This document shows, piece after piece, positions 7,824-14,552 of a stretch of DNA of 26,318 bases (position 1 is its first letter; every line of letters begins with the position of its first letter). Made by a program: the position numbers and the translations under genes. The notes below the pieces were generated by a model. That model saw nothing but the letters and a program-made list of their open reading frames with translations, ran no database searches and was not told the origin of the DNA. The DNA is from an uncultured Oscillospiraceae bacterium (GTDB lineage Bacteria; Bacillota; Clostridia; Oscillospirales; Acutalibacteraceae). The DNA lies in the NCBI GenBank assembly GCA_902489595.1, contig CABUAS010000014.1:1-26318 (forward strand). The letters are read 5' to 3'.

Positions 7824-8669
7824 GTGATTGAATTCCGTGATGTTACTAAAGTCTATGGCAGTACAGACACCAAGGCTTTAAGCAATGTTAATATTAAAAT
7901 TGAAGACGGCGAATTTGTTTTTGTTGTCGGTTCGTCTGGCGCAGGCAAAAGTACATTTTTAAAACTTATTATGCACGAGGAAAAGCCTACCGAAGGCGAA
8001 GTTATTGTAGGTGATTATTCTTCCGCCACTATGAAGAAAAAGCAGGTGCCATATTACAGAAGAACGATGGGCATTGTTTTTCAGGATTTCCGCCTTATTC
8101 CGAAAATGAGCGTTTACGACAATGTTGCGTTTGCAATGCGTGTTATCGGTGCAAAGGAAAAGGAAATCAGAAAAAGAGTTCCCTATATTCTTCAGCTTGT
8201 AGGCCTTTCGGGCAAAGCGCGTTCAATGCCGAATGAGCTTTCGGGCGGCGAGCAGCAGCGTGTTTCGCTTGCAAGAGCACTTGTAAATAACCCGAAACTT
8301 ATTATTGCGGACGAGCCTACAGGTAACGTTGACCCTGAAATGAGCCACGAAATTGTAGAAATGCTTACAAAAATCAACAATAACGGCACAACGGTTGTTA
8401 TGGTTACTCACGAGCACGACCTTGTAAGGGCGTTTCAGCGCCGTGTTATTGTTATTAAAAACGGTGAGGTTGTTTCAGATACTCCCGACCCGACTCACGC
8501 TCAGTTTGATACTTCGGATGAAAAAGAAAGTTCAACAGATATGTTCTATTTTAACGAAGATGTTAAATTAGGTCAGGAAGTTGAAGATATTTTTGATTCC
8601 CTTGATGATGTGAACTTTGATTTCAGCGATGATGATACAAAAACAGAAGAAAACGGAGGTGAGGAGTAA
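7824..8669 (+). CDS. ftsE: Cell-division ABC ATPase FtsE, with acidic C-terminal tail
   Basis: A 281-residue ATPase that works with FtsX at the division site to drive peptidoglycan hydrolases. Walker A is GSSGAGKST at 36-44, the ABC signature LSGGEQQR at 139-146, Walker B LIIADEP at 159-165, and the switch histidine H196 lies in MVTHEHD. FtsE is usually about 220-230 residues. Here about 55-60 extra residues follow, rich in Asp, Glu and Ser, with runs such as FDFSDDD. The start is GTG with AGAGG upstream; the conserved MIEFRDVTKVYG follows directly. The stop shares one base with the ftsX start, so the two are translationally coupled. The tail is low complexity and of unknown role; it is in frame and not a frameshift artefact. 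Confidence 0.95.
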   Translation: MIEFRDVTKVYGSTDTKALSNVNIKIEDGEFVFVVGSSGAGKSTFLKLIMHEEKPTEGEVIVGDYSSATMKKKQVPYYRRTMGIVFQDFRLIPKMSVYDNVAFAMRVIGAKEKEIRKRVPYILQLVGLSGKARSMPNELSGGEQQRVSLARALVNNPKLIIADEPTGNVDPEMSHEIVEMLTKINNNGTTVVMVTHEHDLVRAFQRRVIVIKNGEVVSDTPDPTHAQFDTSDEKESSTDMFYFNEDVKLGQEVEDIFDSLDDVNFDFSDDDTKTEENGGEE

Positions 8670-9589
8670 TGACTGCATCAAGTTTGAGATACCTTTTGAA
8701 AGAAGGTTTCAGAAATACATGGACAAACCGTATGATGAGTATTGCTTCCATCTGCGTGCTTATGAGCTGCCTTGTTCTTATGGGCAGCGCCACAATGATT
8801 TTTCTTAATATTGATTCACTGCTCGGCAGAATTGAAGAGGAAAATGTTGTGATGGTTTATATTCAGGACGGTACATCGGATGCTGATATTGCCAAGATGG
8901 AAAAGGAACTTAACGATATTGAAAATGTTAAGGAAACCGAGTTTGTTGCCAAAGAAGATGCGTGGGAAGAACAGCTTTCCACTATGGAAGAGGCACAGGC
9001 GTCTTTCTTTAAGGAAATCAGTTCCGATATTCCGCTGCCCGACGCTTATAAAGTAACGGTTAAGGATTTGACTTATTTTGATGATACGGTAAATCAGATT
9101 AAGCAGTTTGACCATATTGACACTATCCGTGAAAATAAAGACCTTGCAAATAAACTTATGGCGATTCGCCACGGCGTTGAAATTATTGCAGTTGTAATTG
9201 TTGCGGTTCTGCTTGCAATCAGTGTGTTTATTATTCAGAACACAATTAAACTTACCGTATATTCAAGACGCCTTGAAATCAGCATTATGAAATCAGTAGG
9301 CGCAACAAACGGTTTTGTAAGACTGCCGTTTATTGTTGAAGGTATGATACTCGGTATCATTTCGGGTATTGTGGCTCTCGGTCTTGTGTGGGCATTTTAT
9401 GAATTCGCAATCAATCAGTTCAGCGATCTTATTACTTCACTTGATTTACAGGCGCTTAATTTTGCAGATTACGCACTTGCAATGCTCGGCGCATTTGTCG
9501 GTATAGGCATTGTTACGGGCGTCTGCGGTTCCCTTAATACTATGAGAAAATATCTTAACAAGGAAGGCAGTGAAATCAGTGCAATCTAA
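8669..9589 (+). CDS. ftsX: Cell-division membrane protein FtsX
   Basis: A 306-residue membrane partner of FtsE. Topology is typical: a cytoplasmic N-terminal helix, TM1 about 24-46, an extracellular domain about 47-168, then TM2 (171-193), TM3 (220-245) and TM4 (268-289). The extracellular domain has the VMVYIQDGTSD strand typical of FtsX and contacts the coiled-coil hydrolase in related species (PcsB in Streptococcus, CwlO in Bacillus). The cytoplasmic loop SRRLEISIMKSVGATNGFVRLPF is the family signature. GGAGGTGAGG lies just upstream of the ATG inside ftsE. The end of the gene overlaps the first M23 hydrolase gene by 20 bases, which supports a direct functional link. Confidence 0.95.
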   Translation: MTASSLRYLLKEGFRNTWTNRMMSIASICVLMSCLVLMGSATMIFLNIDSLLGRIEEENVVMVYIQDGTSDADIAKMEKELNDIENVKETEFVAKEDAWEEQLSTMEEAQASFFKEISSDIPLPDAYKVTVKDLTYFDDTVNQIKQFDHIDTIRENKDLANKLMAIRHGVEIIAVVIVAVLLAISVFIIQNTIKLTVYSRRLEISIMKSVGATNGFVRLPFIVEGMILGIISGIVALGLVWAFYEFAINQFSDLITSLDLQALNFADYALAMLGAFVGIGIVTGVCGSLNTMRKYLNKEGSEISAI

Positions 9590-10802
9590 GTTTACTAAAT
9601 TTTTATGTGTTATATTCAGTGCGATGCTTGCATTTTCTGTTTGTTTTACGGCACAGGCAAAATCAACATCGGAACTTCGTGATGAAAAAAAGAAAATTCA
9701 GGCAGAGATTGACAAAAAGCAGAAAGAAATCAATGCACTTAAATCAGAAAAATCAAAAAAGCAGGAATATGTTTCGGCTTTGCAGGGCAAAGTAACTTTG
9801 CAGCAGGATAAACTTGATTCCTTAAATGCGGAAAAAGCGGCGCTTCAGAAAGAGATAAGCGACATTGAGGCTAAAATCAAGAAAACCACCGATGAAATAG
9901 ACAAAGCACAGGTGGAAATTGATAAAAAGCAGGCTGAATTTGAAGATATTTATAAGCAGTACTGCCAGCGCCTGCGAGCAATGTATATTTCGGGCAATGT
10001 TTCAACGCTTGAAGTTCTTCTTGAAAGCGGCGATATGAGCTCTGTTTTAACAAGAGCGCAGATGGTTAAATGTGTTTCTGCGCAGGACAGCGCAACGCTT
10101 GACAGTCTTATGCAGAAAATGCAGGAGATTGAAGAAGAAAAGAAAGTTCTTGAAGAGAAGAAAGTTGAACTCGGGCAGGATAAAGAAAAACTTACTGCTC
10201 AGAAAACAGAACTCCAGTCATCTATTGAAGAAGTAAACAAGGTAAAAGCAGAACTTGATAAAGAAGTTGCAGAATGCAATGCCGCTATAAGGGAACTTTC
10301 AAGCACTGAAAGTGAAATTATGGAAACTATTGAGGCTGACAGGGATGCACAAAGAAAAATTGATGCAGAAATTGCCGCTGCTTCGTCAAGTTCTTCACAC
10401 GCACCCGATAATTACACACCCGGCTCGGGTCAGCTTGCATATCCTACAAGTTACAGAACGATTTCGGCAGACTATCCGAATTACAAGAGCGGCCGTTATC
10501 ACGGCGGCGTTGATTTTCCGTGCCCGACGGGCACACCCGTTTATGCTTCGGATTCGGGTTATGTGGCAATAGCAAAAAGTCTTACATACAGTTATGGTAA
10601 ATATATTCTCATTAACCACGGCAACGGTCTGTCAACGCTTTATGCGCACAACAGCCAGCTTTGTGTTTCGCAGGGTCAGGCAGTTGAAAAAGGCCAGCTT
10701 ATTGCTTATTCGGGTTCAACGGGCAACTCAACAGGTCCGCACTGCCATTTTGAAGTCCGCCTTAACGGCAACAGGGTTGATCCCAAGAATTATCTTGGCT
10801 GA
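9570..10802 (+). CDS. FtsEX-linked coiled-coil M23 peptidoglycan hydrolase (first of three)
   Basis: A 410-residue secreted protein with a signal peptide (1-30, cleavage after AQA), a long coiled coil (about 34-270) containing RLRAMYISG at 134-142, a serine-rich linker (271-276) and a LytM/M23 endopeptidase domain (about 290-408). The zinc and catalytic residues are complete: H311 and D315 in YHGGVD, H360 in LYAHN, and H391/H393 in GPHCHFEVR. This is the architecture of PcsB, CwlO and EnvC, hydrolases switched on by FtsEX. The GTG start at 9570 overlaps the end of ftsX by 20 bases and has AAGGA just upstream; GTG at 9579 is a possible alternative. Because of the overlap this copy is the best candidate for the direct FtsX partner. 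I leave the symbol blank because three paralogues compete for any one name. Confidence 0.92.
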   Translation: MKSVQSKFTKFLCVIFSAMLAFSVCFTAQAKSTSELRDEKKKIQAEIDKKQKEINALKSEKSKKQEYVSALQGKVTLQQDKLDSLNAEKAALQKEISDIEAKIKKTTDEIDKAQVEIDKKQAEFEDIYKQYCQRLRAMYISGNVSTLEVLLESGDMSSVLTRAQMVKCVSAQDSATLDSLMQKMQEIEEEKKVLEEKKVELGQDKEKLTAQKTELQSSIEEVNKVKAELDKEVAECNAAIRELSSTESEIMETIEADRDAQRKIDAEIAAASSSSSHAPDNYTPGSGQLAYPTSYRTISADYPNYKSGRYHGGVDFPCPTGTPVYASDSGYVAIAKSLTYSYGKYILINHGNGLSTLYAHNSQLCVSQGQAVEKGQLIAYSGSTGNSTGPHCHFEVRLNGNRVDPKNYLG

Positions 10803-10814
10803 TGATTTGAATTG

Positions 10815-10841
10815 ATTACGGGTTGATGTGGGCATCGACCG
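10815..10841 (-). repeat. GTAGGG-family hairpin, degenerate GGTCGATG subtype
   Basis: GGTTGATG (10821-10828), loop TGGG, CATCGACC (10833-10840) pair with one G-T wobble. The preceding ATTACGG is shared with the next element at 10855-10887, so the two are diverged direct duplicates. The GTAGGG end has been lost here. Confidence 0.6.
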
Positions 10842-10860
10842 TTATTGGTTTGATTGATTA

Positions 10861-10887
10861 CGGACCGATGTGGTCATCGGTCCCTAC
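10861..10887 (-). repeat. GTAGGG hairpin repeat, GGACCGATG subtype
   Basis: A 27-bp element reading on the minus strand GTAG, GGACCGATG, loop ACCA, CATCGGTCC, G. The 9-bp arms are perfectly complementary. It abuts the next, oppositely oriented element after one base. Confidence 0.85.
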
Positions 10888-10888
10888 A

Positions 10889-10915
10889 GTAGGAGAGGGT
10901 CTCTGTGCCCTCCCG
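10889..10915 (+). repeat. GTAGGG hairpin repeat, GGGAGGG subtype, one arm mismatch
   Basis: A 27-bp element with left arm GAGAGGG and right arm CCCTCCC around TCTCTGTG. A single G-to-A change creates one mismatch. It lies 36 bases upstream of the ATG of the second hydrolase. Confidence 0.85.
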
Positions 10916-10951
10916 TAAAAATATTACATAAATTATAGGGAAGTGAAGTCA

Positions 10952-12364
10952 ATGAAACGAATTGAAAGGCTTAAAAGGGCTGTTTCTGTTTTGCTGGCTT
11001 CGCTTTTTATTTTTTCACTGGCAGGATTTTCCAATCCCTGCGGTGTGTCTGCCGATGACAATAATTTGTCTGCCGAGCAGCAAAAGGCAATGCTTGAGCA
11101 GAAAATCAAAGAGGCGCAGAATAAAATCGACGACCTTGAAAGTCAATCCTCGGATACGAAAGAATATCTTGATGCGCTGAATGAAAAAATCACCTATCTT
11201 GAGCAGGAAATGGATTATGCCTCTTCAGAAGTTGAAAAAGATAAATTACAGGTAAAAACGCTTGAACAGAAATATGATGAAAACGAAAAGGAAATCGCAC
11301 AGGCTGAAAAAGATATTAACGAACTTTCTGTTCAGCTTGAAAATGACTCAAAAGCGTTTGACGATAATTATAAATTATACTGCCGGCGTGCCCGTGCAAT
11401 GTATGTCAGCGGCGATACAAGCGTGATTTCAATTCTTCTGACTTCAGAGGACATCTCACAGTTTTTCACACGTCTTGAAATGGTGCGCCGTGTTGCAAAG
11501 CAGGACGGCACTCTGCTTGAAAATATAAATGAGGAAATCGCAGATATAACATTGTCGCGTGCAGAAATCGAGGAAAAACAGCAGGATTTGAAAAACAAGC
11601 AGATTGAACTTGAAAACACAAAAAACAGCCTGAATCAGAGTATGATTGATTTGCAGGCAAAGCAGAACTCGCTTGATAAGAAAAAAACGTCTTTGTCGGG
11701 TGACAGGGCAGAGGCAAATGTACTTTTAAAAAAACTTGGTGATGATACAGGATATTATACTGAATTCCTTGAAGACAACAGGGAAGAACTTGCAAAAATT
11801 GATGAGGCTATCGAGGAGGCAGAGAATAAGTATAAAGACCATCTGCCGACAACAACAACCACTACAACAACGAAACCGCATTCAACGGGCGGCGGTCAGC
11901 AGAATACAACAACGACCACAACGAAAAAAGATGACGATGGCAGTTATATCAGCCTTACTTATCCCGTTCCGAGTCAGAAGCAGATTACATGCGGCTGGTA
12001 CGATTATTCGGGTCACACGGGTGCAGATTTCAGATGCGCCACGGGGTCAAAAGTTGTGGCGGCAGAATCGGGCATCGTAATTGTTTCAAAAGATCTTACA
12101 AACAGTGATGGCTCTTACAGAAGTTACGGCAGATATATTGTAATTATGCACGATAAAACCACTTCGTCGGGTCAGCCTGTTTATACGCTTTATGCGCATA
12201 ATTCAGAAAGGCTTGTAAGTGAAGGGCAGTATGTTAAAAAGGGTCAGCAGATTGCAAAATCAGGCTCAACGGGAAATTCAACAGGGCCTCACTGCCATTT
12301 TGAAGTCAGAGTGGGCGGCTCAACACAGAGATATGCCGTAGACCCTGCAAAATATTTACCGTAA
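10952..12364 (+). CDS. Secreted coiled-coil M23 peptidoglycan hydrolase (second of three), Thr-rich linker
   Basis: From the ATG at 10952 this is a 470-residue secreted protein (an in-frame GTG nine bases upstream is less likely because AGGGA almost touches it). It has a signal peptide (about 1-34), a coiled coil (about 40-295) with RARAMYVSG near 146-154, a linker of two threonine runs (about 300-324) and an M23 domain. Active-site residues are H355 and D359 in GHTGAD, H416 in LYAHN and H447/H449 in GPHCHFEVR. The catalytic domain differs from the first and third copies: ADFRC in place of DFPCP, and a longer loop before the YAH motif. The Thr-rich linker resembles wall-spanning or glycosylated spacers. 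It probably cuts peptidoglycan peptides; whether FtsEX controls it is inferred only from the shared coiled-coil domain and position. Confidence 0.91.
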   Translation: MKRIERLKRAVSVLLASLFIFSLAGFSNPCGVSADDNNLSAEQQKAMLEQKIKEAQNKIDDLESQSSDTKEYLDALNEKITYLEQEMDYASSEVEKDKLQVKTLEQKYDENEKEIAQAEKDINELSVQLENDSKAFDDNYKLYCRRARAMYVSGDTSVISILLTSEDISQFFTRLEMVRRVAKQDGTLLENINEEIADITLSRAEIEEKQQDLKNKQIELENTKNSLNQSMIDLQAKQNSLDKKKTSLSGDRAEANVLLKKLGDDTGYYTEFLEDNREELAKIDEAIEEAENKYKDHLPTTTTTTTTKPHSTGGGQQNTTTTTTKKDDDGSYISLTYPVPSQKQITCGWYDYSGHTGADFRCATGSKVVAAESGIVIVSKDLTNSDGSYRSYGRYIVIMHDKTTSSGQPVYTLYAHNSERLVSEGQYVKKGQQIAKSGSTGNSTGPHCHFEVRVGGSTQRYAVDPAKYLP

Positions 12365-12379
12365 TTCCATAATTTATAT

Positions 12380-12408
12380 TTGAACTATTGGCAGTTATGG
12401 TGTATAAT
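12380..12408 (+). promoter_or_regulatory. Sigma-A-type promoter for the third hydrolase
   Basis: TTGAAC at 12380-12385 and TATAAT at 12403-12408 are 17 bases apart. The predicted start near 12415 lies just before the hairpin repeat at 12418, so the mRNA would begin with that hairpin. The presence of a separate promoter suggests this copy is controlled apart from ftsEX. Confidence 0.78.
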
Positions 12409-12417
12409 AACTATTTA

Positions 12418-12467
12418 GTAGGGGAGGGCCTCTGTGCCCTCCCGCAAAGGGTCTCTGTGCCCTCCCG
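12418..12467 (+). repeat. GTAGGG hairpin repeat plus one 23-bp tandem unit
   Basis: A full 27-bp GGGAGGG-subtype element (12418-12444, loop CCTCTGTG) is followed directly by a 23-bp partial copy (12445-12467) that starts CAAAGGG and ends CCCTCCCG. The partial unit lacks the GTAGGGGA end. The same CAAA-headed 23-bp unit recurs at 18254-18322. Confidence 0.88.
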
Positions 12468-12494
12468 TATTATAACAAATTCAGGGGTGAGAAT

Positions 12495-13922
12495 TTGAAA
12501 CAGAAAAATTCAATAAAATTGCTGGCAGTAATTTTTTCTGTTTTGGCAGTGATTTCCTCTTTTTCAATAAACGGCAGTGCTTTTGCCGATGAAACGACTA
12601 CTGCGCCGATTACAGAAACAACAACCACGGCTGAGCAGGCTAAGGCAGAGGCGCAGAAAAAGTTAGAAGAACAGAAACGCCTTATAGAAGAAAATTTAAA
12701 ACAGGCAGAAGAAAAACTGGCGGCGCTTGCTGTTCAGTCAAAAAATACAGAAGAATACATAAATCTGCTTGATGAAAAAATCGGCTATCTTAACGAAGAA
12801 CTGACCCTGCTTGATAACCAGGTTATTGCATATGAAGAGGATATTGACGCACTTCAGAAAAATATTGATTTAAATCAGGCTGACGCCGATGTTTTGCAGG
12901 CAGAGGTTGATAAGGTACAGAGTAAACTTGATGAACTCAACGAAAGATTTCAGGCGAAGTATGATGCGTATTGCGCCCGTGCACGTGCGATTTATATTTC
13001 AGGCAATTTCAATATTATTACAGCGCTTTTAACATGTGATGATATTTCAAGTTTTCTTACCCGTTACGAAATGATTAAGGCGGTTTCAAAAAGTGATGCA
13101 GAACTGATGGAGGCTATCAACGAGGAAACGGCGCAGATTCTTGTTCAGGAGTCTGATTTAAACGAAAAGCAAACGGCGCTTGACAGTATTAAGGCAGAAC
13201 TTACTTCACAAAGAGATGAACTTGTTGCTAAGCAGACTTCGCTGACTTATGCACAGCAGGAAATTGCAAGAAAAAAGATTATTCTGTCTGATGACAAGGC
13301 TGAAAGTGACAGGCTTTTTGCCGAACTCACGGCAAAGAACGGAATGTATACCGAGTTTATGAACGAGGATAAGTCTGTTATTGATGCAGTTGAGGCTGAA
13401 ATTATGGGTGTTATCAGCGGTCTTATCAAGCCTGAAGATGTTACGCTCGGCACAACGAGTGACCGAGATAATTACACAATGCCCGAATATAATTTCAACG
13501 AACTTTACAATAATTCAGACGGCGTTCTGAATATGACATACCCTGTTCCCGGTCATTATACTATATCGGCAGGTTTCCCGAATTATAACAACGGCAAGTA
13601 TCACGGCGGCATTGATTTCCCATGTCCTAAAGGTTCTGACGTAGTTGCTGCACAGAATGGTATTGTAATTAAAGTTGAAAGGCTGAATTACAGTTACGGC
13701 TATTATGTTATGATTTATCACGGCACTGATTCTAAAGGCAGATCGGTTGTAACGCTTTACGGCCATAATTCGCAGCTGCTTGTGTCGCCCGGTCAGAGCG
13801 TTTCAAAGGGTCAGCAGATTGCAAAGGCAGGCTCTACGGGCAATTCAACAGGTCCTCACTGTCATTTTGAAGTAAGATTTAACGGTGAACGGGTAAATCC
13901 AAAGAATTATTTAAGTAAGTAA
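12495..13922 (+). CDS. Secreted coiled-coil M23 peptidoglycan hydrolase (third of three)
   Basis: A 475-residue secreted protein starting with TTG, chosen because AGGGGTGAG lies immediately upstream and the signal peptide begins at once (about 1-31, AFA-type cleavage). A short Thr-rich stretch (34-46) precedes the coiled coil (about 48-310), which holds RARAIYISG at 162-170. The M23 domain (about 345-473) has H370 and D374 in YHGGID, H424 in LYGHN and H455/H457 in GPHCHFEVR. The catalytic domain is closer to the first copy (shared DFPCP) than to the second. Role: peptidoglycan endopeptidase, probably in cell separation or elongation. It has its own promoter and ends three bases before queH, so queH and rarA may be read from the same transcript. 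Confidence 0.92.
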   Translation: MKQKNSIKLLAVIFSVLAVISSFSINGSAFADETTTAPITETTTTAEQAKAEAQKKLEEQKRLIEENLKQAEEKLAALAVQSKNTEEYINLLDEKIGYLNEELTLLDNQVIAYEEDIDALQKNIDLNQADADVLQAEVDKVQSKLDELNERFQAKYDAYCARARAIYISGNFNIITALLTCDDISSFLTRYEMIKAVSKSDAELMEAINEETAQILVQESDLNEKQTALDSIKAELTSQRDELVAKQTSLTYAQQEIARKKIILSDDKAESDRLFAELTAKNGMYTEFMNEDKSVIDAVEAEIMGVISGLIKPEDVTLGTTSDRDNYTMPEYNFNELYNNSDGVLNMTYPVPGHYTISAGFPNYNNGKYHGGIDFPCPKGSDVVAAQNGIVIKVERLNYSYGYYVMIYHGTDSKGRSVVTLYGHNSQLLVSPGQSVSKGQQIAKAGSTGNSTGPHCHFEVRFNGERVNPKNYLSK

Positions 13923-13925
13923 ATT

Positions 13926-14552
13926 ATGAACAAAATTAATTACAGCAAAGAAACTGAAAAAATTATTGAGCGTAATAAGAGAGAGCAGAAACTGCCCTCT
14001 CTTTTGCTTCATGGGTGCTGTGCGCCATGCTCAAGCGCCTGCCTTGAATATCTGAATAAATATTTTGATATAACATTATTTTATTATAACCCTAATATCT
14101 CGCCGAAGTCGGAGTTTGACAAACGTCTGCACGAGGCTCAGAGACTGATAAGTGAAATGCCGTTTGAAAATGAAGTTAAAATAATTGAGGGCGAGTATGA
14201 TTACAACGTTTTTCTGAATATTGCAAAGGGTCTTGAAAATGTGCCCGAGGGCGGTGAGCGCTGCTTTAAATGTTATGCCCTGCGCCTTGAAGAAACGGCA
14301 AAGCAGGCAAAAAAACTCGGTTTTGATTATTTTTGCACAACGCTTTCAATCAGTCCGCTTAAAAATTCGCAGAAGATAAATGAAATCGGCTATGAAATCG
14401 AGAAAAAGTACGGCGTAAAATGGCTGCCGTCAGATTTTAAGAAAAAAGAGGGTTACAAACGCTCGATTGAACTATCAAAAGAATACAATCTTTACAGGCA
14501 GAATTTCTGCGGCTGTGTATTTTCAAAAAAGGAGGCGGCTTGTGATGAATAA
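13926..14552 (+). CDS. queH: Epoxyqueuosine reductase QueH
   Basis: A 208-residue enzyme of the former DUF208 family, which reduces epoxyqueuosine to queuosine in tRNA as the non-orthologous alternative to the cobalamin enzyme QueG. The conserved cysteine sets are all present: HGCCAPCS at 29-36 (C31, C32, C35), CFKC at 113-116, and YRQNFCGC at 190-197 (C195, C197). YYNPNISP at 53-60 is also typical. These cysteines hold the iron-sulfur centre in characterised members. The ATG begins three bases after the upstream hydrolase stop, with no strong ribosome binding site apparent (AAGTAAG only), so translation may be coupled. Its end overlaps rarA by eight bases. No other queuosine gene is in the window. 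Confidence 0.93.
   Translation: MNKINYSKETEKIIERNKREQKLPSLLLHGCCAPCSSACLEYLNKYFDITLFYYNPNISPKSEFDKRLHEAQRLISEMPFENEVKIIEGEYDYNVFLNIAKGLENVPEGGERCFKCYALRLEETAKQAKKLGFDYFCTTLSISPLKNSQKINEIGYEIEKKYGVKWLPSDFKKKEGYKRSIELSKEYNLYRQNFCGCVFSKKEAACDE
14531..14535 (+). promoter_or_regulatory. Ribosome binding site deciding the rarA start
   Basis: GGAGG inside the end of queH lies nine bases before ATG at 14545 (six before an in-frame GTG at 14542). It argues against an upstream in-frame ATG at 14467, which would give 26 extra residues that merely retrace queH in another frame. Confidence 0.8.

Noticed and set aside
10943..10951. GTG start for the second hydrolase
   Set aside because: AGGGA is almost adjacent to the GTG, while ATG 10952 has better spacing and the signal peptide is complete from there. 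Not excluded.
14467..14544. Upstream ATG start for rarA
   Set aside because: The extra 26 residues only retrace queH in another frame, and GGAGG at 14531-14535 points to the start at 14545.
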